Source: Euglena gracilis
Lineage: Eukaryota; Euglenida; Euglenophyceae; Euglenales
DNA: 64,000 nucleotides
Direction of reading: 5' to 3'
NCBI GenBank assembly: GCA_039621445.1
Contig: CP154956.1
Span: forward strand, 78,364,474-78,428,473
The notes under the pieces were generated by a model that did not search any database, had not been told where the DNA came from, and saw only the letters and a list, made by a program, of their open reading frames with translations. The translations under genes were made by a program, and so were the position numbers. Shown here piece by piece: positions 44,503-54,910 of this stretch. Numbering within the stretch: position 1 is the first letter of the stretch; every line of letters begins with the position of its first letter.

Positions 44503-46409
44503 TACTCCTCGGCAGGGGAGGAGTAGTCGTAGTCGGGGAGACCACGGCATTTGGGCTTAGTGCCCAGCCAGGTGTACCCCAGCTGAGCGAAGGCACTGGC
44601 AACATCTGCGGTTTGCAAGGTCTAACGTTGATGCAAAGTACACGTCAATGTATTGAAAATAGCTGGTTAACCCAGGAGGCACCAATACACGCCTCACCTG
44701 AAGGATGAAAGATGCATATGCTATCCAAACATTACAACAAACCAGCATTTTTTGCCACTGATCCGTTAGCCCAGGAAGACCATGGACCGGGGCGTGGTCG
44801 TATAGCAACAACTTCGGGAAATCCTTCGGGACGTTGGCTTTCCATTCCTCAATCACGAGGTGCCAGGTTGCCTCATCGGCAATTGCTTCTTCCTGTGACA
44901 GAGCATGAGAAACAACCCTCAGGTTTGGCCACAAACCTGGATCGTTACCAAGACGTCTTGGTCCCATGCTGCCTATTCCGTGGCCGTGATCCTCGTTCCC
45001 TTGCCAAAGAACACCACGATGGGTTTCATGTGCAACTCCTTGTTGCCAAAGATCGTCACCAAGACTGTGCTCATACGCTTGTCCTAATTACCATTCTCCA
45101 GGACAGCAACATCGTCCACGCCTAAAGCATGGCAACAGGGTGGGACAAACAGAAACATAACTAAAATACCTTTTGTTGTGATGGTGGTGTGCCCATCTGA
45201 ACCTGAGAACGACAGGGGGATCTCGTCCCTATTTGCCACATCTTCTGGTGCAAATGACAGCGTTCCCAGCGAGGAGTGTTCTCAAAAACTACCACAAAAA
45301 TTCATGAAAAGACCTGTCCGTGTCACGACTCTCTTCCCCACTTGGACCAAAATGGTTTGCAAGTTTTCTGAGACGTAAGAAGTTGGCACAACGAACGATC
45401 AAGAGGAGGGTCAAGGTGATTGATGCACAACTGAAAGAGCAGGCCTTGGGGAGGTTAGGCAGGGGTGGGGGGGGGGGTTGGGGGCTTCGCCCCTAAAGGA
45501 ATTTCAATGGAGAAACTTCACCGGTGAAGTTCACCGGTGAAGTTCACCGCCATGTATTTCCAATGAAGAGGGGGGGGGTGGGGGGGGTCCCGCGCGAAAA
45601 ACCCAAAGTCACCGCCTGATCTCCTGGAGTTCCATCATACCATTCGAACAGAAGGGCCCTCTTATTTTCTTCAGCCAAGAACACCTAGAGGGGGGTCGGC
45701 ACACCCCTCCCCCCCCCCTCACCGACCCCCTCGCCACGCCATTTTACCCCCCCCCCTTTTCAGACCCCCTCGCCACGCCATGTCAGCCGCGCCAAAGAAA
45801 ATTTTCTTGGAAAGCCCCCGCGCACCCCTCCCCCCCATCCGGGACCCCCTCGCCACGCCAACCCCCCCCCCTAGCCGGACGGCTCGCCACGGCGTGCCGA
45901 CCCCCCAGAGGGCAGGTAAAAAATTCAACCAAAAAGGGGGAGAAATATACACCTGAGCTTGCTGGAGAGCGGCCTTCTTTGTGGTGCGTCGTTTGTTGGC
46001 TTTTCGGTCTTTGATCCAAGCTTCAAGTTTTGTCCTCGACCCTTGGGAAAAACATTTTCCTTCCACATGACCCCAATCGAGCCCTCTTTTTCCCACCACT
46101 CTTGGCTGCTGTCACAAGCTTGTCCTTGGATGCAATCCACTTGCTGATCATCCCTTTTGGAACCCCACTTTGCTTGGATGCTTGCCCAATGGTGCTTGTG
46201 CTGGCTGCATGGATAACTTTCAATTTGAAATCCACAGTATATTTCTTGCGAATCTTTCTTTCACCGACATCACTCCCAGATTCAGAAATACCACTAGCAC
46301 TACCACTTTCTTCTGTGCTGATGGAATGATCTGATTCATCATAAACACTCTCCAGGGCCTCGGAAGACGAGCCGTTAGACGTGAAGAAAATCCTACACAC
46401 GGCAGTCAC
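44503..46409 (-). pseudogene. pogo-like DDE transposase, decayed, with insertion
   Basis: This would be a cut-and-paste transposase. At the N-terminus (46409) a CENP-B/Psq-type helix-turn-helix reads KKYTVDFKLKVIHAAST and GQASKQSGVPKGMISKWI. In a shifted frame the second DNA-binding helix LEAWIKDRKANKRRTTKKAA follows. The catalytic domain shows the first Asp in ANRDEIPLSFSGSDG (near 45220), then MSTVLVTIFGNKELHMKP and FFGKGTRIT, the second Asp in LLLYDHAPVHG (near 44760), and VPPGLTSYFQYIDV near the third. In-frame stops, frame changes and a 217-bp element (45690-45906) break it. GT-AG introns are possible, for example 45126-45178. Confidence 0.75.
45690..45906. mobile_element. Miniature element with GGGGGGTCGGCAC inverted ends
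   Basis: GGGGGGTCGGCACACC at the left and its inverse GGCGTGCCGACCCCCC at the right. Interior repeats GACCCCCTCGCCACGCCA three times. It interrupts the pogo-like gene. Resembles the GGAGGTTCGGCA element in internal words. Confidence 0.6.
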
Positions 46410-46454
46410 ATGTAATTAATCAGATGAAGGAACCGAAAAGAAAAAAGTTCCATT

Positions 46455-46560
46455 TATAAGAAGAAACCCCTGGGGCCTGCCTTCAACACCCAAATATAAG
46501 AAACCCTTTGGGCCGGTCGGCCGACACCCAAATATAAGAAACGGGTTTCTTATATTGGGG
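46455..46560. repeat. AAATATAAGAAACCCC repeats with a palindrome
   Basis: CCCAAATATAAGAAACGGGTTTCTTATATTGGGG is an inverted repeat of this word (46526-46559). Confidence 0.75.
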
Positions 46561-46564
46561 GGGG

Positions 46565-46886
46565 GGTTAGGGGGGACGGGAATAGCTCACTGTCATAGGT
46601 AGCACTTTTTATGAAGAACTTCCCAAAAAAGTGCTCAAAGATCGACGTTTTTGGGACGTTTTCGAAAATCACTTTTTGACAAATGTGCTTAAAAATGACC
46701 ATTTCTTGCGAACATCCAAAAAAGTTGCCAAAATGACCCCCTTTGGGTTGCCCGAGGGTTGGGTATGGGAACAGCTCGGGTGGGGGGACCTAGGTCCCCC
46801 CCCCAAGCTGTCCCCTCCCCTAACTGTTCCCATTGGGCTGTAAAGGGTCCCGGGGACGGGAATAGCTCGGGGGGGGGGGGGCATGG
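46565..46886. mobile_element. CCATGCCCCC-family element, left-truncated
   Basis: Core and right end match 34560-34843. The right end GGGGGCATGG is followed by TA (46887-46888); the left TIR is missing. Confidence 0.75.
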
Positions 46887-46909
46887 TACTTTCACACATA
46901 AAAAAAACT

Positions 46910-47560
46910 TTAGAGGGCCAGTGATGCCTAATTTGACAAAATATTCAGGTAGATTCCTAATTTCGAGGCATACATTTTGCAAAATTTTGAATGGTGATTC
47001 CTAATTTGGTGTCAAAATGCTAAATTTAGGTTGGGGATTCCTAAGTTGGAGCCCAAAAAGGATTTTTTCTCCCAAAAATTCGTTTTTGGTGATTCCTAAT
47101 TTGGCCACCAAAAATGTGATGTTGCCCCGTGACCCCCCTCGTGACCTCCTCCCCGGTGACCCGAACCACCCCCGAAAAAATATCTTTGGTATTGGTATTT
47201 CACAAGGAAAAAGGTCAATTTTTGGGGGTGTTCCCCCCGCAACCCCCCCGCAACCCCCCCCGCAACCCCCCCGCAACCCGACCGGAGGCCCAGTTCTGGG
47301 AAAATTTCTTTCGGGTGGGAGATGCCTAATTTTGGTTAAAATATAGTTGTCGTGCACATTTTTGGCTCCAATCAGGGCAAATGGGTCAAATTTTTGAGTT
47401 GGCGATGCCCAATTTGGAACCGAAATCCTAATTTGATGTGTGGGAATGCCTAATTTTTGGTGGCATCATCCAAATTTTGCGACTTGGTGATTCCTAATTT
47501 TGACCTGGAAAAATCGGTTTTTCCCCCGCACCCCCCCCCGCAACCCCCCCGCAACCCCCC
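46910..47560 (+). repeat. GATTCCTAATTTGG repeat copy
   Basis: TGATGCCTAATTTGAC, AGATTCCTAATTTCG, GTGATTCCTAATTTGG and similar words recur every 40 to 50 bp, followed by CCGTGACCC runs and GACCCGAACCACCC. Other copies: 42725-42915, 48175-48450, 54640-54910, 55815-56090. Confidence 0.8.
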
Positions 47561-47644
47561 CCGCAACCCGCCTCACCCCCTTTGCTTTTTCAAAAAAAAC
47601 ATGTTTTTTGCGTTTTTTTAAACAAAAAACGTCAACCCTGGGTA

Positions 47645-48564
47645 TAAGGTTGACGGCTTGTTTTTTTTGAAACAAAAAAAACATGTTTTTTTTAAAAAAT
47701 AAGTTTTTTTTAAAAAAAACAAAAAAACGTCATTGGGGCAGGGTTGTATGGTTAACCAAAGTTCGGTTAATCGACTACGACCCCCCCAGTTAATCGACTA
47801 TTCGAGGGGGGGGTCAGTTAACCAATCGGTTAAAGGCTTTGAATATCTGGACAGGTGACATACCTTTTCTTCTCGCTAGAAAAATTTTTGGAGGAATTAT
47901 GTTCAAATGCTGTTTGAGTTTCTTTCTCTTGCAGGAGATCGGTTAATCGGTTAACCGAGGGGGGCAGTTAATTTAATCGGTTGACCCAAAACAGTCAGTT
48001 AATTGATCAACCCTGTTGGGGGTTTGGGGGAAAAAATTTTGCAATGTTTTTTTTAGAAAAAATTCATTTTTTATCTCTGCAACATTCATTTTTTGTTTTT
48101 TTTGGGTTGAAAGCATGATTTTTCGCACCAGAAAACACAGATTTGGAAATACTTTCACACATAAAAAAAATTTGGAGGGCCAGTGATGCCTAATTTGACA
48201 AAATATTCAGGTAGATTCCTAATTTTGAGGCATGAATTTCGCAAAATTTGGAATGGTGATGCCTAATTTGGTGTCAAAGTGCTAATTTTAGGTTGGGGAT
48301 TCCTAATTTGGAGCCCAAAAAGGATTTTTCCCCAAAAATTCGTTTTTGGTGATTCCTAATTTGGCCACCGAAAATGTGATGTTCCCTGTGACCCCCCCCC
48401 GTTACCCCCCTCGTGACCCCCCCCCCCGTGACCCGAACCACCCCCGAAAAAATTTCTTCAAAAAATGGCCATTTCGCAAGGAAAAAGGTCAATTTTTGCT
48501 TTTTCAAAAAAAACATGTTTTTTTTTGTTTTTTTTTAAAAGAAACAAAAAAAACGCCAACCCTG
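47645..48564. mobile_element. hAT-like element, TSD CCTGGGTA
   Basis: Ends TAAGGTTGACGGC and GCCAACCCTG, with the perfect 8-bp duplication CCTGGGTA at 47637-47644 and 48565-48572. Same family as 42396-43031, but with an insertion (47739-48015). Confidence 0.8.
47739..48015. mobile_element. CAGGGTTG-ended miniature element nested in 47645-48564
   Basis: CAGGGTTG...CAACCCTG, 277 bp, flanked by TTGGGG on both sides. Removing it restores the 20-bp host word CGTCATTGGGGGTTTGGGGG, like CGTCATGGAGGGTTTGGGGG at about 42481. Interior has GGTTAATCG words. Confidence 0.75.
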
Positions 48565-48958
48565 CCTGGGTATGCCGAACCTCCCCCACACAAGGAAATA
48601 TAAATATTTAATAAATATAGAAATGGCTGTGGCGACATTGTCCCACAGAAGGCACGCAAATCACAACGTGAACACAATAGAGGGGGCGTGGAAGAAATGG
48701 AGAGGGAAAACACATTATATTGCAACACCACTGCCACTGAGTCAGTCTCCTGTTGCAAAAATATGTGTGTAGAGGTAAACTGTGCTAATGTCAAAATATA
48801 CATATGTATGTTGGTAAAGTATGCTTTGCGTTCACATGTGAACAGAGTGCCGAAGTGTCCACGTGAACTGTTCAGGGTGCTGGAGTGTTCACCCGTACCC
48901 CGATTCCTGATCCAGGGAAGACTGGTGAATGTTTGACGTTTTTTTTTCCAACAGCAAC

Positions 48959-49140
48959 CAGTACCCCCCCAAAACGACTTGGAATCGCAAGGGATTTGTC
49001 CCCCAAAACGACTTGGAAACACAAGGAATTTTGTTATTTTTGGGCCCTCAGACAGTGGAGCAGCAAAAAGGATTTGCCCCCCAAAAACAGCTTGGAAACA
49101 CAAGGGTTTTGCCCCCCCCCCAAATCGACTTAGGGACACT
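48959..49140 (+). repeat. Degenerate CCCAAAACGACTTGGAAACA repeats
   Basis: Four imperfect copies with AAGGGATTTG spacers. The region 48570-48958 before it has no recognised gene; 48575-48588 resembles the right end of the GGAGGTTCGGCA element. Confidence 0.6.
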
Positions 49141-49384
49141 TTGAGGGGGGGGGGGTGAGGGTGATCGGGTTATACCCACGTTTTTTGTATAAGTAGGGGG
49201 CGGGATGACTAACTACCCTCCCCCCTAATTGCCCCCCCCCCCTAATTGGCTAATTGGCCTCCGGGACAAGACCGGCCAATTTCGGCAAGGCCGCAAAAAG
49301 GCTCAAAAAACCTCCAAAAATGTCCGTTTCGAAAACTTTTAAAAAAAATTGCCGGAGAAGAAAAAGTCATGGCCAATCCAACTA

Positions 49385-49930
49385 CCATCCCCCTCCCATT
49401 ATGTACCTCCCCCAGGGAGGCCGAAATTGGGGGGGGAGGTACATAATGGGGGGTAGGTACATAATGGAGGGGGGTACCCAGGTCCCATTCCCAGACCCGA
49501 CCGAACAGCCCAAAAGGGGTCATTTTTGGCAACTTTTTTTGATGTTTGCAAAAGTTTGTCAATTTTCAGCACATTTGCCAAATATCACTTTTTGAAACCG
49601 TGTTTGGGCCGATTTCGAGACTTTAAAAGTCTTAAATCTTCGCCCAAAACACGGTTTCAAACAAGAACAGTGTTTTGGGCCAAGGTTTTAGGGGGGCCCA
49701 GGGGCGACCACGGCGCCTTCGGCGCCGCGGTCCCCGCCCCTGGGCTCCCCCTAACTCTTGGCCCAAACACAGTTCTTGACACAGAAAACGTCCCAAAAAC
49801 GTCAATTTTTGAGCATTTTTTGGGAAATTCTTTAGAAAAAGTGTTATGACAGTGGGCTACCATCCCCCCCCATTATGTACCTCCCCCCCCAGGGGGTACA
49901 TAATGGGGGGGTACATAATGGGGGGGATGG
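49385..49930. mobile_element. CCATCCCC-family element nested at a TA
   Basis: TA at 49383-49384 and 49931-49932. Taking it out leaves CCAATCCAACTATGCTCAAA, which lines up base for base with the uninterrupted core (CCAATCCAAAAATGCACAAA, inverse of about 50850). Ends CCATCCCCC and GGGGATGG. Confidence 0.85.
49598..49783. mobile_element. Hairpin element nested inside 49385-49930, TSD GAAA
   Basis: Two successive hairpins: CCGTGTTTGGGC...GCCCAAAACACGG, and a larger one centred on CGGCGCCTTCGGCGCCG (near 49707). GAAA flanks both sides; removal restores TTTTTGAAAACGTCCC, as at 37910. Confidence 0.8.
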
Positions 49931-50044
49931 TATGCTCAAAAAATCGACAAATTTTACACAGGGAAAAAATTTGGGGGTAGGGGTCCTCGAGCCCCCCCCC
50001 CCCAAAGGGTCATCTAGGGGGGGGGTCATTTAGGGGGGGATACT

Positions 50045-50230
50045 TTTCCCACTGAAAAATTGCTCTGCTCCATGACCCCCCCCCCTAGATGACCCCCCCG
50101 GGGGGTCATCTAGGGGGGGGTCATATAGGGGGGGGGGGTGGTATAGGTATAGGTATAGGTTTAGGTTTTTCCACCTCCTATATCTCCTATATCTCCTATA
50201 TGTCGTAACCAAAAACAGTTTTTTGGGGGG
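50045..50230. repeat. TATAGG / CCTATA hexamer repeats and TAGATGACCCCC palindromes
   Basis: GTATAGGTATAGGTATAGG at 50140 followed by CTCCTATATCTCCTATATC. These look like hAT-type subterminal repeats. No gene. Confidence 0.5.
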
Positions 50231-50237
50231 CATTACC

Positions 50238-50403
50238 CCCCCCCCCTCAAAGTGGCCACCCTCGTGGCACCGTGGGACCTCAAAATGGCCACTCCAGCAG
50301 AGGGGACACTTTGGGGGAGGGGAGTCAAATTTTGGCCTTCGGCGCCACTTTGGGGGGAACCAAAATTTGCCAATTTTTTTGGCCACTTTGAGGGGGGGTG
50401 AGG
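50238..50403. mobile_element. TA-flanked element, CTCAAAGTGGCCA family
   Basis: CCCCCCCCCCCTCAAAGTGGCC at the left, GGCCACTTTGAGGGGGGGTG and AGGG at the right, TA on both sides. Second copy at 57081-57290. Confidence 0.75.
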
Positions 50404-50705
50404 GTATGAACGACATTGCAAGGAATTGTTTGCCCGTGTTTTGTTGGACGCTTTATCACCCAACCTTCTTTGCAACTTCATGGCTTCCATTCCGAAGAAA
50501 CTACCATGTCCCCCCTGAATTATTCCCACCCAAGGGGGGTGTACCCCCCGCGCCCCCCCCCCCCCGCGACCCCCCCGCGACCCCCCCCCGCGACCCAGAC
50601 ATAGAGGGTTTCCGCATCCCAGTAGGAGCCAAAAAATGGCACCCAATTAGGAATTGCCACCCAAATTAGGAATCAAAATTGCCGAAAAAGTGTGATAAAT
50701 TCCTA
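50404..50705. other. No gene; start of a TTAGGAATT repeat copy
   Basis: 50530-50705 contains CCGCGACCCC runs, AGGGTTTCCGCATCCCAGTAGG and TTAGGAATT words. The repeat continues at 51079 after the inserted element. Confidence 0.6.
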
Positions 50706-51078
50706 CCCTCACCCCCCCCCTATTTGGCTAATGGCCGGGCTCCTTCAGACCCCCCATTAGCCAATTAGGGGGGGGGGACAATTAGGGGGGGGGGCTCGAG
50801 GACCCCGACCCCATAATTTTTGACCTGTGCAAAATTGGTCGATTTTTTGTGCATTTTTGGATTGGTTATGACTTTTTCTTATCCGGCAATTTTTAACATT
50901 TTCGAAACGGATGTTTTTGGAGGTTTTCTGAGCCCTTGCCGAAATTGGCCAAAGTTGGCCAAGGGAACGTCCATTGGCCAATTGGGCTAACCCCCCCCCC
51001 CTAATTGGCTAATGGACCTCCCTTAAGGACCCCCCAATTAGCCAATTGGGGGGGGGGGCAATTAGGGGGGGGTGAGGG
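50706..51078. mobile_element. TA-flanked element, CCCTCACC TIR, 373 bp
   Basis: CCCTCACCCCCCCCC to GGGGGGGGTGAGGG with TA at 50704-50705 and 51079-51080. The host is a TTAGGAATT repeat: AAATTCCTA[element]TACTTGGATCTA corresponds to the intact AAATTCCTAATTGGATCTA near 58491. Full-length type copy of this family. Confidence 0.85.
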
Positions 51079-51429
51079 TACTTGGATCTATATTTGGACC
51101 CAAAAGTTCCAAAAACAGGTCACATATGACGTTGTACGTGAGGTCACACTGGTCACACGTGACCCGTCAAAACTGCCACGTTCCCCCCCCGCGACCCCCC
51201 CCCGCGACCCCCCCGCGACCCCGCCCGCGACCCATACACCCCCAAGGAGGCCACTTTTCACGGATGGGAATAGTTGGGGGGGGAATAGTTGGGTGGGGGT
51301 TGGCACATACAAACCCCCCCAACTATTCCCAACCCCCCCGAACTATCCCCCCCCCCCCGAACTACTCCCAAAAATGGGGCTTTTAGTGTGTGTACAGAAA
51401 ATTTTTTTTATTTATTGACCTTTTTTGAG
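51079..51429. repeat. Right part of the TTAGGAATT repeat and GAATAGTTGG array
   Basis: GACGTTGTACGTGAGGTCAC, GTCACACGTGACCCGTCAAA and CCGCGACCC runs to 51235, then GGGAATAGTTGGGGGG and AACTATTCCC inverted words (51265-51370). Confidence 0.65.
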
Positions 51430-51807
51430 AGTTTGAAAAATCGTGCATTTCACTGATTGGTAGAGCAGGCGATGCGTGCAACTGATTATTGTGTTGGAAA
51501 TGCAAACTTCATGTTTCCCAAGAATTGGCTGAATTTGCCATTTTTATTTTCACCATCGCGGTCACTAAAGGTTGTGGAGCGCACTTTCAGTGTGCAAGAA
51601 GACTTGCAGACTCCAATCCGAAATTTGTTGAATGAGAAAGTGGTGCAATCAGCGTTCAACTTGCTGAATTTTGGTGATGAGGGCCTCATTCCTCCCTCCC
51701 CGAGGGAGCCTAAAAAGTTTCTATATCACAAAGATATTTCTTTTGAAGGCAATCCCTCCTCAGAGCCTTCTGACCTTACTGCCGATGTTGTCTCTTGGCA
51801 GCTCTGA
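51430..51807 (+). pseudogene. hAT transposase C-terminal dimerisation region, fragment
   Basis: The last about 115 codons of a transposase. KVVERTFSVQEDLQTPIRNL followed by LNEKVVQSAFNLLNF has the VERxFS and RNxL spacing of the hAT C-terminal dimerisation domain. It ends at a stop at 51807 after SWQL. A hAT-style end (CAACCCTG with ATAGGT repeats) lies 230 bp downstream at 52039, which supports the call. The catalytic part and left end are missing, cut near 51430. The match is short and from memory of the pattern, so moderate confidence. Confidence 0.45.
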
Positions 51808-51954
51808 CCCAAAAAATAGTCGTTTGTGTCGGTGATCTGATCAACAAGGAAGAAGAGCCATCATTTTCGCTTCCTGTGCTCTTTCTTTGGCTCCTGAAGG
51901 CATTTATGTATGCGAAGGTTTTGTGTTGGGGTGGGGATTTTTTTTGGAGGCATA

Positions 51955-52039
51955 TAAGTGACATATAGGTAGAGGTATAGGTATAGGTTGTCGACATATA
52001 GGTTAGGTCTTTTGCCAAACCTATACCTATATGCAACCC
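51955..52039. repeat. Right end of a hAT-like element (ATAGGT repeats, CAACCCTG)
   Basis: ATAGGTAGAGGTATAGGTATAGG, inverted AAACCTATACCTATATG, then CAACCCTG at 52032-52039. The matching left end was not found. Confidence 0.55.
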
Positions 52040-52252
52040 TGTCTGAAGGAGCCCGGCCATAAGCCAAATGGGGGGGGGTGAGGGTAGGGGGGGCATGGTA
52101 CTTTCAATTCACGAAAATATGCCCTGTTTTTTTGTGAATAGGAATTTTGGGTAAAAAATGACAAAAAAAAAGCCCGAAAACATGGCGTGAAGCACAGCAA
52201 CAAAAAACAGGGCAGGCGCCGGGCCTTTCTATTCACGGTTACCAGGGTTGGG
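52040..52252. other. No gene; CCATGCC-type element end near 52098
   Basis: GGGGGGGTGAGGGTA (about 52073-52087) and GGGGGGGCATGGTA (about 52087-52100) are right ends of two TA-type families placed next to each other. Confidence 0.5.
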
Positions 52253-52842
52253 CGGCAATTTTGCGGGGTAATTTTGCAGCGCAAATTTGTGGTAATTTTC
52301 CCCGGACCCGGTGAAAAAAAATTTCCATCGGTTACGGCCAGACGTGAGACAGGCTCTCATCATTCCCGAAGAACGGATCTTTTTTTTGGGAAAGGGTCCG
52401 CCAGTGCGTGGCATTTGGGGGGGGTGGTATGATTTGCCTCGGTACATCCAAAATTGGATTCCAAGTCCGAGTGCTTCTGAAAATAAGCCGCATTCGGGTT
52501 GTATTGGCACTGGAACCAGAACATTGCTGGAAGAAAGTAAACCAGATGAGCAGCACTCTGTGCATGACCAGTAGCAGAAGCAACACTGTCCCACCTTACA
52601 AACAGCGTCCCGAGTGACAGGCCTGGAAGAAGAAGTTCAGAATAGGGGGGGAAATAAGATTTTGTCCGAACCTGAAATGCCGCTCCAGTTCCAGCCACAT
52701 GACTCTGGAAGGCCGGCGTCCTCCACAATTGCACAAAGGGATCCCAATATTATGACCAAGATTGCCAGGGGATGAACCAGAGTTGTCAGCCATGTCCTCC
52801 ACATGGGCGGCTTGAAAAATCGGAAACACGTTTGGGGGTGTT

Positions 52843-53109
52843 AACGTGACCCCCCCCTATTTGTCCCCCCCCCCCCTAATTGGCCAGAGCCCAGGTGGCC
52901 AATTAGGGGGGGGGGTTACTCATTTCAAGGGAAAATGCCTTTGTTCGGGTGTTTTTCGGGGGTTTGCGACTATGAAGGACGGGGCCCAGGTGGCCAATTG
53001 GGGGGGGGGTTAGGGGTAACCCCCCCCTAATTGTCCTCCCCCCTAATTGGCTAGAAGGGGGGTCCGGGCTGCCTGGAGGGTGGCCAAATAGGGGGGGGGG
53101 GGTCACGTT
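52843..53109. mobile_element. Miniature element with AACGTGACCCCCC inverted ends
   Basis: AACGTGACCCCCCCCTATTTG and its inverse at 53089-53109 enclose CTAATTGGCC and GGCCAATTAG palindromes. Target duplication unclear. Confidence 0.6.
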
Positions 53110-53147
53110 CCCCCCGGGACCCCCCCCCCGTGACCCCCCCCCGTGAC

Positions 53148-54569
53148 CAGGGATGATGTTCGTTTTCTAACCGATCGTTTTAAAACACGTTTTTTTCGAA
53201 AAAACCCCGTTTTTTTTGAAAAAAAACCGTCTTTTTTAACTTCGTGGCCCCCCGCCGTTTTTTTCAAAAAAATTTTTTTTTTTGTTTCTTCCCCCAGAAA
53301 TTTCAAAAAAGTCAGGTTCCTGTCCCCTTCCGCCACCCCGCCAGCTGCCACAGACGACCATTCTGTCAGTGTGGGTGTGTCCTTCGGGAACAATTTTAGT
53401 GCGCAACAAAGCCAACGCTGCAGACCACTGCTGTGGCAAAATGGTGAACCTTGGTCTTGGGTGCCCACTGCAAAACCAAAGTTTTTGACACAGCCACTGC
53501 AAATCTTGCGTCAAACGGTTTTGTCAATCGTCAAACTTGGAAATCTGGCTCAAAAAGTTTTTGCAATTGTTAACTGCAAGGTCTGGAAACACAAAGTTTT
53601 TTGCCACAGCCAACGATATCTTTGAAGTTTTTGCCACAGCCAGCAGCAAGATCTGGGCCCAATGGTTTTTACCACAGCGAAATGCAAAATCTGCCCCAAA
53701 GGTTTTGCCACAGCGAATTACACAAAAGATGTCCCAGAACCTTTGCTAGCCAACTGGAAAGCTGGCCCACGGGCTGTTTTTGGCCTACAGAAGTTTTTCC
53801 ACACTTTTTCAGACCAAACATTCAGACCAGACATTTTTGACCCACATTGGAGGGAAGACCAAATTCCCCAACACCCACATAAGATGCCAAAACCTAAAGC
53901 AAAAAAAAAGCAGTAAACAGAATCAAAACGTGGGACCATTCCCGATTGTAGTGAAGTTACGTGTCCCATGTAACACACCGTGCAACACATGGAAGAACAG
54001 GTCTGCGGCGACCATCTCCCACAAACGGGCTCCCAGACAATGTAACTGTTACTTGGTTGACACTGAAGCAAAACAAAAAACAATTGCTGTTGGCAATCAA
54101 CAACACACCAGTGACGACTGAAGTCACCACTTGTCTCTTCCTTTGTCCTTCAAATAGTCTGACACCAACAGGTGTGATGCGTGTGCTTGTCAAATCCAAC
54201 TTTGCATTGCTGATGAAAGAAATTGAGCGAAAGTGCAAATTTTACCTGACAAACCTTTCAATTTTTCTGAAAGGGGTTGTGAGGTTCCTCGTCTTCCATA
54301 TTTGAAGCTCCGTCTGTGACAATGCCTGGCGAGAACACTGAGGTTGATCCTGAGTTGCAAATTCATGCACACCTGCAATTAAACACTTCACTTCAGAACA
54401 TAAACCTTCTTGCCGGTATTGGAAATCTTCGGTCCGAAGCACCTCCACACAGGATCCTCGATCCATCAAGATATATAGGAATATAACCAGGTACCGCAAT
54501 TCCTAATCCAAAAAAACCGATGGTGGTTTTTGGTTTTTTTCGGAAAAAACAAAAAAAACACCATCCCTG
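53148..54569. mobile_element. hAT-like element, TSD CCCGTGAC, 1.42 kb
   Basis: CAGGGATGATGTT and AACACCATCCCTG ends, with the perfect 8-bp duplication CCCGTGAC at 53140-53147 and 54570-54577. Open frames at 53750-54310 are short and not recognised as transposase. Confidence 0.8.
53450..53720 (+). repeat. Degenerate repeats with TTTTTGCCACAGC
   Basis: TGGTTTTTACCACAGC, TTTTTGCCACAGC and CAAAATCTG words recur about every 30 to 60 bp. Function unknown. Confidence 0.55.
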
Positions 54570-54577
54570 CCCGTGAC

Positions 54578-54910
54578 CCCCCCCCCGTGACCCGAACAAG
54601 GACCCTTTTCGGCAAAAAAGGACCCTTTTCGTAGGGAAAATTTTTGGCCGGTGATGCCTAATTTGATAAAATTCTCAGGCAGATTCCTAATTTTGAGGTG
54701 TAAATTTTTCATATTTGGGCTTGGTGATTCCTAATTTGGTGTCAAACTCCTAATATCAGGTGTGGGGATTACTAATTTGTGGAATTTTTCCACAAAAATT
54801 CCGGCTCGGTGATTCCTAATTTTGTCACCAAAAATGTGGTGTTCCCCTGTGACCCCCTCCCCCCCCCGTGACCCCCCGTGACCCCCCCCCCCCGTGACCC
54901 GAACCACCCC
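54578..54910 (+). repeat. GATTCCTAATTTGG repeat copy inside 52253-55026
   Basis: GGTGATGCCTAATTTGATA, CAGATTCCTAATTTTGAGG, GTGATTCCTAATTTGGTG, then CCGTGACCC runs and GACCCGAACCACCCCC. Confidence 0.8.

Larger units (their letters stand above)
49216..50040. mobile_element. TA-flanked element, CCCTCCCC family, outer level of a nest
   Basis: TA at 49214-49215 and 50041-50042. Its core is the inverse of the 50706-51078 core (GGCCAATTTCGGCAAGG, GTCATGGCCAATCCAA, AAAAATCGACAAATTTT). It is interrupted by 49385-49930. Confidence 0.7.

Noticed and set aside
45505-45555. TTCACCGGTGAA repeats as an operator array
   Set aside because: Short palindrome seen also at 40224 and 40390, but no gene or consistent context to support regulation.
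48504-49139. 211-codon minus-strand frame
   Set aside because: Its FGGQI-type repeats come from the DNA repeat at 48959-49140; the rest has no motif.
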